From: Jannaschia sp. M317
GTDB lineage: Bacteria > Pseudomonadota > Alphaproteobacteria > Rhodobacterales > Rhodobacteraceae
Assembly: GCF_025141175.1 (NCBI RefSeq)
Contig: NZ_CP081155.1
Coordinates: 654,001 to 718,000, forward strand
Direction of reading: 5' to 3'
Length of the DNA: 64,000 nucleotides
The position numbers and the translations under genes are program-made. Below are positions 34,597 through 43,814 of this stretch, piece by piece. Under the pieces are notes generated by a model. The model was given only the letters and a program-made list of their open reading frames with translations. It was not told the origin of the DNA and searched no databases. Position 1 is the stretch's first letter; every line of letters starts with the position of its first letter.

Positions 34597-36171
34597 ATGC
34601 TGAGAACAACCGCAATTCTGACCATTGCCGCATTGGCCGCAGGTGCCGCCAATGCCGAAACCCTGCGTTGGGCGCGGGCGGGCGACAGCCTGACGCTGGA
34701 CCCGCACGCCCAGAACGAGGGCCCGACCCACACGCTGGCCCATCAGATCTATGAGCCGCTGATCATCCGCGACACCTCTGGTGCATTTCAGGCCGCGTTG
34801 GCGACCGATTGGGCCCCCAAGGCCGATGATCCCAACGTCTGGGTGTTCAACCTGCGCCAGGGTGTCAAATTCCATGACGGGGCTGACATGACCGCCGAAG
34901 ACGTCGTCTTCAGCTTTGAGCGGGCCAAGTCCGAAACCTCGGCGATGAAAGAACTGCTGACCTCCATCGTCGAGGTGCGCGCCGTGGACGACCACACCGT
35001 CGAATTCGTCACCGACGGTCCGAACCCGATCCTGCCGAACAACTTCACCAACCTGTTCATCATGGACAAGGGCTGGACCGAGGCCAATGGCGTCGAAAAG
35101 GTGCAGGATATCGCCAACGGCGAGACGACCTTTGCCGCGACCAACGTCAACGGCACCGGCGCCTATACGCTGATCAGCCGCGAACCCGATGTTCGCACCG
35201 TGCTGGAGGCGAACCCCGAGTATTGGGGCAAGGACGACTTCGCCCTGGAAGTGACGCGCATCGAATACACGCCGATCCAGAACGCCGCGACGCGGGTTGC
35301 CGCGCTGCTGTCGGGTGAGGTGGACTTCATCCAGGATGTGCCGGTGCAGGATCTGGGCCGCGTGGATGCGACCGACGGCCTGGTGGTCAAGACCGCGCCG
35401 CAGAACCGGACCATCTTTTTCGGGATGAACATCGGTGCCGATGATCTGTCGTCGGACAATGTCGACGGCGCCAACCCGCTGTCCGACGTGCGTGTGCGTC
35501 AGGCGATGAACATGGCCATCAACCGGGATGCCATCAAACAGGTCGTCATGCGCGGCCAGTCGCAGCCCACCGGCGTCATCATGCCGCCCTTCGTCAACGG
35601 CTGGACCGAGGCGCTGGACGCCGTGCCCGCCACGGATGTCGAGGCCGCCAAGGGTCTCTTGACCGAAGCCGGCTATGGTGACGGCTTCTCGATCCAGCTG
35701 GATTGCCCGAACGACCGCTACGTCAACGACGAGGCGATCTGTCAGGCGGCTGTCGGCATGTTGGGCCAGATCGGCATCACCGCCAATCTGAACGCGCAGT
35801 CCAAGGCGCTGCACTTCCCGCTGATCCAGAACGGCACGACCGATTTCTACATGCTGGGCTGGGGCGTGCCGACCTACGATTCGGAGTACATCTTCAACTT
35901 CCTGGTCCACTCCAAGGACGGGGAACGTGGGTCCTGGAACCCGACCGGGTTCTCTGATGCGGATACGGATGCGGCCATCGTCAGCCTTGCCTCCGAGACG
36001 GATCTGGATGCGCGCAACGCCTCCATCGCCGGGATCTGGCAGACCGTGCAGGACGAGCAGCTGTATATCCCGCTGCACCACCAGGTCCTGAACTGGGGCA
36101 TGTCCGACAAGGTGGGCATCGAGGTTTCGCCCGAGGATGACCCGAAGATCAAATTCTTCGAGATGAACTGA
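34597..36171 (+). CDS. OppA/DppA-type peptide ABC binding protein
   Basis: 524-residue periplasmic binding protein of family 5. It has a signal peptide (MLRTTAILTIAALAAGAANA), then LRWARAGDSLTLDPHAQNEG and the late PNDRYVNDEAICQA loop. It has its own ribosome binding site (CGGGAG) and a strong terminator, so it is probably monocistronic. No permease genes lie next to it; a paralogue is encoded at 40126. Ligand (peptide, opine, nickel chelate or other) cannot be told. Confidence 0.88.
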   Translation: MLRTTAILTIAALAAGAANAETLRWARAGDSLTLDPHAQNEGPTHTLAHQIYEPLIIRDTSGAFQAALATDWAPKADDPNVWVFNLRQGVKFHDGADMTAEDVVFSFERAKSETSAMKELLTSIVEVRAVDDHTVEFVTDGPNPILPNNFTNLFIMDKGWTEANGVEKVQDIANGETTFAATNVNGTGAYTLISREPDVRTVLEANPEYWGKDDFALEVTRIEYTPIQNAATRVAALLSGEVDFIQDVPVQDLGRVDATDGLVVKTAPQNRTIFFGMNIGADDLSSDNVDGANPLSDVRVRQAMNMAINRDAIKQVVMRGQSQPTGVIMPPFVNGWTEALDAVPATDVEAAKGLLTEAGYGDGFSIQLDCPNDRYVNDEAICQAAVGMLGQIGITANLNAQSKALHFPLIQNGTTDFYMLGWGVPTYDSEYIFNFLVHSKDGERGSWNPTGFSDADTDAAIVSLASETDLDARNASIAGIWQTVQDEQLYIPLHHQVLNWGMSDKVGIEVSPEDDPKIKFFEMN

Positions 36172-36192
36172 TCCGATCTACTGACGGATGCG

Positions 36193-36218
36193 AACGGGGG
36201 CCTTCTGGCCCCCGTTTT
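36193..36218 (+). terminator. Rho-independent terminator
   Basis: AACGGGGGCC and GGCCCCCGTT form a 10-bp stem around TTCT followed by TTTT-type bases, 21 bp after the OppA-like gene. Confidence 0.85.
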
Positions 36219-36240
36219 GCTGTGCACCGTGCGCCGATGG

Positions 36241-36735
36241 CTACTTCGAGATTATCAGACATCGAAGAGAGAGCTCCGAATGTGACGCGGTCGGTGCGAT
36301 CTGAACGTCGAAATCCCTGAAACTGTCCAGGATCAGCGTCTGCGCGCAGTCGCTGCCGCTGCGGGTTTCCCAGACTTCCAGCGTTGTATCGTTGATCGCG
36401 CTGACCGACCAATCCGGCGCACGTCCGATGCCCGCCACCCGCGGATAGAAGTTCAGGCGGATTCCGAAAGAGATCGGGGACACGACATGCATCCATCCCG
36501 CCTTGTGTTCGACGCGCGAGCCGGGAACCGACCAGATGACACTTGCCGAATGGCGGTTCTGACCAACAAAGCTCAGGAAATCCTGCGAGACGGCGAGCGT
36601 CCCCTGTCCGCCCCCCGAGAGGAGCGTGTCGGGCGGGATCTCGGTGAAGCTGGTGACGGAATTGAATCCATCATGGTCGACCTTGCCGTGAAACTCGGTC
36701 GAAGACAGGTTCTCGAAGCTGCAGGACATTTCCAT
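36241..36735 (-). CDS. Hypothetical protein, no family recognised
   Basis: 164 residues, beta-rich with many Ser/Thr, aromatic residues and two Cys; no signal peptide or membrane segment. Stretches such as HSASVIWSVPGSRVEHKAGW and SPISFGIRLNFYPRVAG suggest a compact beta-sandwich. Its base composition is lower in GC at codon third positions than neighbours, and it lies alone between a terminator and the YcaQ-type gene, so it may be an acquired gene. Function unknown. Confidence 0.6.
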   Translation of the reverse strand: MEMSCSFENLSSTEFHGKVDHDGFNSVTSFTEIPPDTLLSGGGQGTLAVSQDFLSFVGQNRHSASVIWSVPGSRVEHKAGWMHVVSPISFGIRLNFYPRVAGIGRAPDWSVSAINDTTLEVWETRSGSDCAQTLILDSFRDFDVQIAPTASHSELSLRCLIISK

Positions 36736-36844
36736 GGGGTCGTCCCTCCGGGGCCGATGGTTGCGATTTCCGCCACGTCAAGATGACCTGACGGTGGGCG
36801 ATCACGCAAGGGCGCGGGCCCGGGTATCGGCGATATGCCGGGCG

Positions 36845-38062
36845 TCAGGTGCCGGGGGGCTGAGTGGCTCGCAGCCAATCGGCGGCAAAGTTTACGGTGC
36901 CTACCGCCGCCAGACGGGCGCTGCGGGCCAGCGCCGCCTCCAGCCGTGCCTGTCGTCCGGCACCCCATCGCACCCCCGCCTCGGGCCAGAGCGCGCGGAC
37001 AGCCAAGACATCCGCTCCCCGCTCCGCCTTCATGTCGATGCGCCCGATCAGGCGGTCGCCTTCGAGAATCGGAAAGACGTAGTAGCCATAGCGTCGCTGC
37101 GCCTCGGGCACGAAAACCTCGATCCGGTAGTGGAAGCCGAACAGCCGTTCCGCCCGCGCCCGGTCGCGGAGCGCCGGGTCAAAGGGGCTGAGGATGCGCA
37201 GGCGGGGCGTGACGCGAGGCGTAGGCCGGTCCAGGGTTTCGGGCCGCAGAACGACGCGGCGTCGGGCCCCGTCGGCCAAGCCGATCTCCGCCTCGGTCAG
37301 GGTGCCCCCCGCCAGCCCATCCGCGACCCAGCGTTTTGCCTCGTCCGGGGTGATCAAGGCCCAAAAGGCCGCCAGCTCCCCCGAGGTGGCGAAACCCAGT
37401 CGGTCCAGCGCACTGCCGCAGGCCCAGTCCACGGTCGTCTCTGTGTCCACAGAGGCGGCGCGCGTGGCCTGGGGAATCACGTTTTCCGTCACGTCATAGA
37501 TCTTGCGGAACCCGTCGCGCCGGGTCACCGACAGCGCGCCCGTCCGCCACAGATGTTCCATCGCGGCCTTGGACGGGTGCCAATCCCACCACCCACCCGA
37601 AGACCGCGCCTCCGTCGCGCCCACGTCCCCCGATCCGCAAGGGCCGTCGTCGGCGATCCGGCGCAGCACCTCGTCCATTTTGGTCAGCCAGTCGGGCCGG
37701 CCCTTGTGCTGCCAGCGCCGCTCCGCTGTTGCCTGATGGCGCGCGAACTTAAGGCGCCAGTGCGGGAAATGGGCCATGTCGATCATGCTGGCGTCATGGG
37801 TCCAATGTTCGAACAAGGCGCGGTCGGTGTCGTGCAACCGGTGCAGGGCCGCGGGCCGATAGCTGGGCCGCCTGGCGTGCAGGATCATGTGATGCGCGCG
37901 GGCGACGGTATTGATTGAATCCAGCTGCACGAAACCCAAATCTTGCAGCACGCCGCGCAGATCCTCCCCGCGCCCCGTGCCGGACGGCGTTTCGGCCAGC
38001 CCGTGACGGTCAAGGAACAGTGCACGGGCGCGGGCGTTGTCGAGGAAGGGGCTGCGTGTCAT
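36845..38062 (-). CDS. YcaQ-type winged-helix DNA glycosylase (DUF1006/HTH_42)
   Basis: 405 residues. The family's catalytic QxD motif is present in VQLDSINTVARAHHMILHAR (Gln46-Asp48), with the YcaQ-like RYGYYVFPILEGDRLIGRIDMKAERG near the C-terminus. YcaQ/AlkX opens interstrand crosslinks caused by alkylating agents by excising damaged bases. Length is typical (about 400). Single gene, divergent from ytoQ. Confidence 0.85.
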   Translation of the reverse strand: MTRSPFLDNARARALFLDRHGLAETPSGTGRGEDLRGVLQDLGFVQLDSINTVARAHHMILHARRPSYRPAALHRLHDTDRALFEHWTHDASMIDMAHFPHWRLKFARHQATAERRWQHKGRPDWLTKMDEVLRRIADDGPCGSGDVGATEARSSGGWWDWHPSKAAMEHLWRTGALSVTRRDGFRKIYDVTENVIPQATRAASVDTETTVDWACGSALDRLGFATSGELAAFWALITPDEAKRWVADGLAGGTLTEAEIGLADGARRRVVLRPETLDRPTPRVTPRLRILSPFDPALRDRARAERLFGFHYRIEVFVPEAQRRYGYYVFPILEGDRLIGRIDMKAERGADVLAVRALWPEAGVRWGAGRQARLEAALARSARLAAVGTVNFAADWLRATQPPGT

Positions 38063-38164
38063 GAAACCAGACTACAAGTCCCAGTCCCCCGGCACAGCCC
38101 GAAACCGGCTTGATTGCACAGACCCCGGCGGCGATACCCCAAACCGACCCAAAGGAGACCCGCC

Positions 38165-38620
38165 ATGACCCTGTCCGTCTATCTGTCCGGCGAAATCCAC
38201 ACCGACTGGCGAGAAGAGATCATCACCGGTTGCAGGGCTGCCGGGTTGGATGTCACCTTTTCCGCGCCGGTGACCGATCATGCTGCGTCGGACGATTGCG
38301 GCGTTGCCATCATGGGGGCAGAGCCGTCGAAATTCTGGCACGATCACAAAGGCGCCAAGCTGAACGCCATCCGCACGCGGCATGCCCTGGCTGCGGCCGA
38401 CGTTGTGGTTGTGCGTTTTGGCGAGAAATACAAGCAGTGGAACGCGGCCTTTGATGCGGGACAGGCGGCGGCGCTGGGCAAGTCGTTGATCGTCATGCAC
38501 GGGGCCGACCATCAGCATGCCCTCAAAGAGGTCGACGCCGCCGCGCTGGCCGTGGTGGAAACACCCGAACAGATTGTCCAGATCCTGCGCTACGTGATGT
38601 CGGGCCAGTTGCCCGGCTAG
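38165..38620 (+). CDS. YtoQ family protein
   Basis: 151 residues, starting MTLSVYLSGEIHTDWREEI. It belongs to the YtoQ family, related in fold to nucleoside 2-deoxyribosyltransferases; characteristic SGEIHTDWR, IMGAEPSKFWHDHKGAKLNAIRT and VRFGEKYKQWNAAFDAG motifs. Activity is not established. AAAGGAG lies just before the ATG. It overlaps the convergent AraC gene by 4 bp. Confidence 0.8.
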   Translation: MTLSVYLSGEIHTDWREEIITGCRAAGLDVTFSAPVTDHAASDDCGVAIMGAEPSKFWHDHKGAKLNAIRTRHALAAADVVVVRFGEKYKQWNAAFDAGQAAALGKSLIVMHGADHQHALKEVDAAALAVVETPEQIVQILRYVMSGQLPG

Positions 38621-39366
38621 CGCGCCATCCGCGCCAGCAGCGCGCGCAAGGCGTAGGGGCTGGCATACCCCAGATCGCGGGCGACGCGGGTCTCGGCCTC
38701 GCCTGCCGCCAGTCGGGTCATGGCCACCTGAGCCCGCAGCCGCCCGCGCCACTGCCCGAACGACAGTCCGGTCTGAGCCTGGAACGTGCGGGTAAACGAC
38801 CGCCGACTGCGCCCTGCCTGAACGGCCCACGCGTCCAATCCACGCGGATTGGCCGGATCGGCGGTCAAGGCGGCGCAGACCCGGCGCAGAGCCACATCCC
38901 GCGGCGTCGGGAGAGACAGCGCCTCGGTCGGGGCCGCGCGCAATTCGATCAAGGCCAGCGCGCGCAGATGTGCGTTGCGCACGGTGTCCTCCTCGGCCCG
39001 GCACAGCGCGGCAATCAAAAGCGACAGCAGGGGCGTGACGGAGATCATGCGCGGGGTGTCGAACCCGTCGACCTGGCGGGCGACATACAGCGTCTCGACC
39101 CGGACATCGCCGACCATCCGGACCCGGTGTGCCCGTCCGGCAGGCATCAACAGCCCACTGCCCGGCGGGACGACCCAATTGGCGTCCGCTGTGCGCACCC
39201 GCATCAGGCCCGCGACCGCATGGATCAGTTGATGGCGGGGGTGATCGTGCCAGTCCGACAGATGCCCGCAGGCATAGCTTTTGCGAAAGGCCACCACCTC
39301 GTGCGGCAGATCCTGCACTGCGTCCGATGAGGTGGCGCGCAACGGCGAGGTGTCGGTTTGGCCCAT
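38617..39366 (-). CDS. AraC family transcriptional regulator
   Basis: 249 residues: an N-terminal cupin-like sensing domain (SDWHDHPRHQLIHAVAGLM; PPGSGLLMPAGRAHRVRMVG) and a C-terminal pair of helix-turn-helices (LDAWAVQAGRSRRSFTRTFQ; LGYASPYALRALLARM). The ATG at 39364-39366 is chosen as the nearest to the family's usual N-terminus; two upstream in-frame ATGs are possible. Divergent from the PPOX-type flavoprotein, which it may control. Confidence 0.85.
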   Translation of the reverse strand: MGQTDTSPLRATSSDAVQDLPHEVVAFRKSYACGHLSDWHDHPRHQLIHAVAGLMRVRTADANWVVPPGSGLLMPAGRAHRVRMVGDVRVETLYVARQVDGFDTPRMISVTPLLSLLIAALCRAEEDTVRNAHLRALALIELRAAPTEALSLPTPRDVALRRVCAALTADPANPRGLDAWAVQAGRSRRSFTRTFQAQTGLSFGQWRGRLRAQVAMTRLAAGEAETRVARDLGYASPYALRALLARMAR

Positions 39367-39430
39367 TTCGCGATTTTCTGGCCCCATTTGTGGATCGGGA
39401 CAAGGTATGACGGATCCAAAAGGAACACCG

Positions 39431-40033
39431 ATGCCCCAGATCACCACCCTCGCCGCGCTGGACGCGCTTTATGGACCCCCCGTACCCGCCGCACTGACCA
39501 AGGTGTCAGATCATCTGACGCCGCTTTATCGGCAATGGATCGGCGCGGCGCGATTCGTCGTTCTGTCGACCGTCGGGCCAGGGGGCACCCATGGCAGCCC
39601 GCGCGGAGACGATGGACCCGTGGTCGAGATCGCCGATGGCCGTACTCTGTTGTTACCGGACTGGCGCGGCAACAATCGGCTGGACTGCCTGCGCGACATC
39701 GTGGCGGATGGGCGTATCAGCCTGATGTTCCTGGTGCCGGGCGCGGACAATGTCGTGCGGGTGAACGGGCAGGCCGTGCTGGTGGACGATGCGGACATGT
39801 GCGCGCGTTTCGACAAGGCGGGCAAACACCCCCGCACCGTGATCGTCGTCACCCTGCATGAGGCTTACTTTCAATGCGCCAAGGCGCTCCTTCGGTCTGG
39901 TTTGTGGTCGGCGGACACGCCGCGCCCGCAGGTGCCCAGTGCGGGGGATTTTCTGCGTGAACAAATCCCGGCGTTCGATGGGGCCAGCTATGATGCAACC
40001 TACCCCGACTATGCGCGCAATCGGATGTGGTGA
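39431..40033 (+). CDS. Pyridoxamine 5'-phosphate oxidase-like FMN-binding protein (MSMEG_1061 type)
   Basis: 200 residues in the split-barrel flavin-binding fold: PLYRQWIGAARFVVLSTVGPGGTHGSPRGD, LLLPDWRGNNRLDCLRDIV and VRVNGQAVLVDD. Members often bind FMN or F420 and reduce or scavenge small molecules; the substrate is unknown. AAAAGGA sits before the ATG. Divergent from an AraC regulator. Confidence 0.8.
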   Translation: MPQITTLAALDALYGPPVPAALTKVSDHLTPLYRQWIGAARFVVLSTVGPGGTHGSPRGDDGPVVEIADGRTLLLPDWRGNNRLDCLRDIVADGRISLMFLVPGADNVVRVNGQAVLVDDADMCARFDKAGKHPRTVIVVTLHEAYFQCAKALLRSGLWSADTPRPQVPSAGDFLREQIPAFDGASYDATYPDYARNRMW

Positions 40034-40125
40034 TGCCTGCGGGGCGGACCTGCGACACTCGTGATTTGACCTCGGCGGAAACTGCTCCATGGTGAGACGT
40101 GCACAATCAATTCCGGGGATCCCTC

Positions 40126-41676
40126 ATGAAACTAACCTTGACCGCGCTGCTTTTGGCGACGGCCCTTCCCGCATCTGCGGCAGAGCTGCGTTACGCGTCG
40201 ACGACCGATCCGAACACGCTGGACCCGAACGCGGGCAACTCTGCCCCGGTGTTCAGCCTGTTGGGCAACATCTACGAAGGTCTGGTGCGGCGCGGGCGCG
40301 ACATGTCGATCGAACCCGCGCTGGCGACATCGTGGGAGCCGATTGGCGCGGGCGAGGGCTGGCGCTTCACCCTGCGGCAGGGCGTGACCTTCCACGGGGG
40401 CGAAACCTTCGACGCCGATGATGTGATCTTCAGCTATGAGCGCGCCGCGTCCGAGCAGTCCGACACCTCCAGCTGGTTTGCGCCCGTGTCAGAGGTGATC
40501 AAGGTCGACGACTTCACCGTCGACATCATGACCTCTGCCCCGAACCCGATCTTCCCCGACAGCATCGCCAACTGGATGATGATGGACGCGGGCTGGGCCG
40601 CCGCCAATGGCGCGGAACGTCCGAACATCGAACAGGGCAACTATGCCACGCTCAACGCCAACGGCACCGGGCCGTACATGGTCACGGAACGTCAGCCGGG
40701 CCTGAAAACCGTGCTGACCTCCTATGACGGCTGGTGGGGCGACGACCGGGGCAACGTGACCACGGCGACCTTTACGCCTGTCCAGAACTCCGCCACCTCG
40801 GTTGCGGCGCTGCTGTCCGGAGAGTTGGACCTGATCGAGCCGGTGCCGGTGCAGGATGCCAATCGCGTCGACGCCGCCGAGGGCGTCGATGTCGTGCGCG
40901 GGATCGAGGCGCGGGTGATCATGCTGGGCTTCCCTCATGATGCCGACGGCCTGATCGCGGGTGGCGAGGGCAATCCCTTTACCGATGCGCGCGTCCGTCA
41001 GGCCGTCGCCCAGGCGATCAACGTGCCCGCCATTCTGCAGACCGTCATGCGCGGATCTGCCGAGCCGGTGGCGCAATTGGTGGGGGCCGGCATGCGCGGC
41101 TACACCGAAGGGCTGGAGCGTCCGGCCTACGACCTGGAAGGGGCCAAGGCCCTGCTGGCCGAGGCGGGCTATGCCGATGGCTTCCGGTTCTCGCTCAAGT
41201 GCCCGAACGACCGCTATCTGAACGACGAAGCGGTCTGCACGGCGATCAACGCGATGCTGGCGCAACTGGGGCTGGAGCCTCTGCTGGAGACGATGCCGGT
41301 CGCGAACTACTGGCCGGTTCTGCGGTCCGAGGATCACGACATGTACATGCTGGGTTGGTCGCCCGGCACCTTCGACGCCGAGCATCCGATCCGCTTCCTG
41401 CTGAGCACGCCCAACGAAGAAAAGCGCTTGGGGTCCTGGAACTTCGGCGGCTATTCCAACGCGCGCATCGACGAGCTGTTGCCGATGATCCAGTCGGAAA
41501 TCGACGACACCAAGCGTCAGGCGATGCTGGACGAGGTGGCGAATATCCAGCTGGACGACGTGGCCTATGTGCCGCTGTATGTGCAGCCCCTGGTTTGGGG
41601 CGTGAAGGAAGGCGTCGAGGTCGTGCAGCGGCCCGACAACTTCCTTGTCCTGCGCTGGATCGAAATGGCCGAGTGA
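40126..41676 (+). CDS. OppA/DppA-type peptide ABC binding protein
   Basis: 516 residues with a signal peptide (MKLTLTALLLATALPASA) and family-5 features close to those of the 34597 protein (CPNDRYLNDEAVCTA, MDAGWAAANGAE). It probably serves the dppBC-oppDF importer at 43.8-48.4 kb, although a leftward two-gene block lies between. A hairpin follows at 41685. Confidence 0.88.
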   Translation: MKLTLTALLLATALPASAAELRYASTTDPNTLDPNAGNSAPVFSLLGNIYEGLVRRGRDMSIEPALATSWEPIGAGEGWRFTLRQGVTFHGGETFDADDVIFSYERAASEQSDTSSWFAPVSEVIKVDDFTVDIMTSAPNPIFPDSIANWMMMDAGWAAANGAERPNIEQGNYATLNANGTGPYMVTERQPGLKTVLTSYDGWWGDDRGNVTTATFTPVQNSATSVAALLSGELDLIEPVPVQDANRVDAAEGVDVVRGIEARVIMLGFPHDADGLIAGGEGNPFTDARVRQAVAQAINVPAILQTVMRGSAEPVAQLVGAGMRGYTEGLERPAYDLEGAKALLAEAGYADGFRFSLKCPNDRYLNDEAVCTAINAMLAQLGLEPLLETMPVANYWPVLRSEDHDMYMLGWSPGTFDAEHPIRFLLSTPNEEKRLGSWNFGGYSNARIDELLPMIQSEIDDTKRQAMLDEVANIQLDDVAYVPLYVQPLVWGVKEGVEVVQRPDNFLVLRWIEMAE

Positions 41677-41684
41677 TCACAACG

Positions 41685-41710
41685 GGCCGGGGGCGATGGC
41701 GCTCCCGGCC
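41685..41710. terminator. Hairpin between convergent genes
   Basis: GGCCGGG (41685-41691) and CCCGGCC (41704-41710) pair around a GC-rich loop, between the OppA-like gene and a convergent small gene. No T-run. Probable terminator or stability element. Confidence 0.4.
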
Positions 41711-41713
41711 AAT

Positions 41714-42115
41714 TCAGGACCGTACGATCAGGTGTGGCACGCCGTCCGAGGTCTGCTCCGCCGTGGTGCCCTTTGGGCCGATGGTTGCCGTGATGCGTTT
41801 GCGCATCGCCGAGAAACTGTCGAACCGGACCACGTCGACCGCTTCGTCCAGGTCCAGCGTCAGGCGCGTCCAGCCGGTCGGCAGCACCTGCGCCGTCAGG
41901 ACGGTGGCGTCAAAATCCCGACCCAGATACTGTCCGCGCACCCGGTCCCCGACCTGCCAACCGTCCGTCAGGCTGGCCGACATCGTGTTCCAGTCGCGAA
42001 ACCCCTCGGCGCGGGCCACGCGTTCCAAAGCGGCGGCGTGACTGATCTCCTCGCCCTGCGCGGCGAGGTCGGTGCGCAGGGTGCGGGCGCGGCCCTTGGC
42101 GTCGCGGCGGTTCAT
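41714..42115 (-). CDS. Small protein with Glyoxalase_8-type N-terminal domain
   Basis: 133 residues. The N-terminal third (RDAKGRARTLRTDLAAQGEE, then ISHAAALERVARAEGFRDWNT) matches a module that precedes glyoxalase superfamily proteins; the rest is a beta-rich part (VGDRVRGQYLGRDFDATVL) with no catalytic residues recognised. Function unknown. It overlaps the MATE gene by 4 bp (ATGA), so the two are transcribed together. Confidence 0.65.
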   Translation of the reverse strand: MNRRDAKGRARTLRTDLAAQGEEISHAAALERVARAEGFRDWNTMSASLTDGWQVGDRVRGQYLGRDFDATVLTAQVLPTGWTRLTLDLDEAVDVVRFDSFSAMRKRITATIGPKGTTAEQTSDGVPHLIVRS

Positions 42116-43470
42116 GCCCGTGCCCCCGTGAACAGACCCCAGCCAAGCCCGCGCCGCGCCGACTGCATCAGCACCGCCAATGCGACCAGCGCCAGCAGCG
42201 CCTCGGCTGCGGGGCCAGCCAACCAGATGCCCGCCTCTCCGAACAGGTCGGCCAGCAGGAACGTCAACGGAATTGCGAACAGGTAGGGTCGCGTCAGAGA
42301 CAGTATCGCCGCCCGTGTCGCGTCGCCAATCGCCTGGAAATAGGCCGAAATCATCATGATCGGCCCGGCCAGAACGAACAGCGCAACGATGACCGGCAGG
42401 ATCCGCGCCACCTGGTCGATGACGGCAGGATCATCGACAAAGATCGCCCCCAGGTCCCTTGCGTAGACCGTCAGTCCCAGCTGCATCGCGGCGCAATAGC
42501 CCAAGGCCAGCATCAAGGCGACCCGCAGGCTGGCGTCCGAACGGGTCCAGGCCTGCGCGCCATAGTTGTTGCCGGTGATGGTCTGCATCGCAAAGCTCAG
42601 CCCCAGAAGCGGCAGATAGACGAAGGTCATGACCCGCGTGACGATGCCATAGGCCCCGATCGTATCCGCATAGCCCGGCGCGCCCACCCATTGCAGCGCC
42701 ACCACGATGGCGCCCGAACCAAGGGCCAGGCCGACAAATGTCAGGCTCTGCGGTGCGCCTAGGGCGAGGATGCGACCCCAGTGGCCGGTGCCGATGCCGG
42801 GGGGCAACGCCCCGCCCCGCAGGCGGAAGGCGACGATCATCGCAAGCGCCACCGCCTGCGCCGCCGCGGTGCCCCAGGCCGACCCGGCCACGCCCCAGCC
42901 AAGGCCCGCGATCAGAACCCAGTTGAACCCGATATTGGCGAGCGAGACGAACAGGCTCATGGCGGCCATGAAGCCGACGCGCCCTTCGGACCTCAGGGCA
43001 TCCGAATTGACCGACAGAACGAACATCATCGGCGCGGTCAGAACCGTGATCCGCAGATAGATCAGCCCCAGATCCGCCAACAGCGGTTCTCCTCCGGCGG
43101 CGATCAGGGCGACGGTCGGACCGGCGGCGAGAAAGGCCAGGATCACCACCACCCCGCTGATCAGGGCCAGCCCGTGCGCCCCGTGAAAGACGCTGCGCGC
43201 ACCGGCCATGTCTCCCGCCCCCACCCGGCGCGCCAGCACAGAGGACATGCCGCTGGACACGAGCGTCGCCAGCGAAACGATCAGCATGTAGGCGGGGAAC
43301 ATCAGGGTCACGGCGGCCAGCGCCTCGGGCCCCACATAGCGGCCCAGGAACAGCGCATCGGTGACGGCCAGAACGCCGTTCATCCCCATCACGAGAATGA
43401 TCGGCAAAGCGGTGCGCGCATAGATGACGGGCAGAGGCCCGTGCAGAAATGGATTGTGGTCGGCGGACAT
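42112..43470 (-). CDS. MATE family multidrug efflux transporter
   Basis: 452 residues with twelve membrane segments in two MATE repeats (MGMNGVLAVTDALFLGRYVG; LGLSFAMQTITGNNYGAQAW), the typical length. It exports cationic drugs or metabolites in exchange for Na+ or H+. AAAGGAG precedes the chosen ATG; an upstream 16-codon extension is rejected. First gene of the two-gene leftward operon that interrupts the peptide importer. Confidence 0.9.
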   Translation of the reverse strand: MSADHNPFLHGPLPVIYARTALPIILVMGMNGVLAVTDALFLGRYVGPEALAAVTLMFPAYMLIVSLATLVSSGMSSVLARRVGAGDMAGARSVFHGAHGLALISGVVVILAFLAAGPTVALIAAGGEPLLADLGLIYLRITVLTAPMMFVLSVNSDALRSEGRVGFMAAMSLFVSLANIGFNWVLIAGLGWGVAGSAWGTAAAQAVALAMIVAFRLRGGALPPGIGTGHWGRILALGAPQSLTFVGLALGSGAIVVALQWVGAPGYADTIGAYGIVTRVMTFVYLPLLGLSFAMQTITGNNYGAQAWTRSDASLRVALMLALGYCAAMQLGLTVYARDLGAIFVDDPAVIDQVARILPVIVALFVLAGPIMMISAYFQAIGDATRAAILSLTRPYLFAIPLTFLLADLFGEAGIWLAGPAAEALLALVALAVLMQSARRGLGWGLFTGARA

Positions 43471-43814
43471 GGCCCCGGCTCCTTTGGTCGTGTCGCGCGT
43501 TCTGGTCGGGGTCCGCATTGCCGTCCGTGCGACGGACGAAAAGATCGTGGGCTAGATTGCCGAAAACTCAGGACTTCACCGGGGCCCGATGGCCTGCGGA
43601 CGGCGGGCGCCTGGTGCCCGTGGCGCGGGGCTACCCCCGACGAGGAGATCGGTCAAGCCCCTGGGCGGCGCGCCCTCCTCGGCCGACCACCCGAGGTCGG
43701 TGTGGAATGATTGAAAATTTCGATCAACCCTGCCTGTTGCAGTTGCTCGGCCATATCGCGTCCGAGGCGCGGATCGGGCCTTGACCATTCGGTCAGGAAA
43801 CGCACTATCGCCGG
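43471..43814. other. Gene-free 344-bp gap between MATE and dppB
   Basis: No convincing gene in either strand. It contains a perfect inverted repeat GTCCGTGCGACGGAC, several GC-rich inverted stretches and TTGACCATTCGGTCA about 35 bp before dppB. Probably the divergent promoter region of the MATE gene and the importer. Confidence 0.5.

Noticed and set aside
34519..36081. 520-codon minus-strand frame opposite the OppA-like gene
   Set aside because: Low-complexity Gly/His/Arg translation; the plus strand has signal peptide and family features.
41714..43470. MATE pump plus small gene as a mobile insertion in the importer operon
   Set aside because: No transposase, terminal inverted repeats or target duplications visible.
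43449..43784. 111-codon frame in the gap before dppB
   Set aside because: Composition is irregular, no ribosome binding site or family similarity; better explained as divergent promoter DNA.
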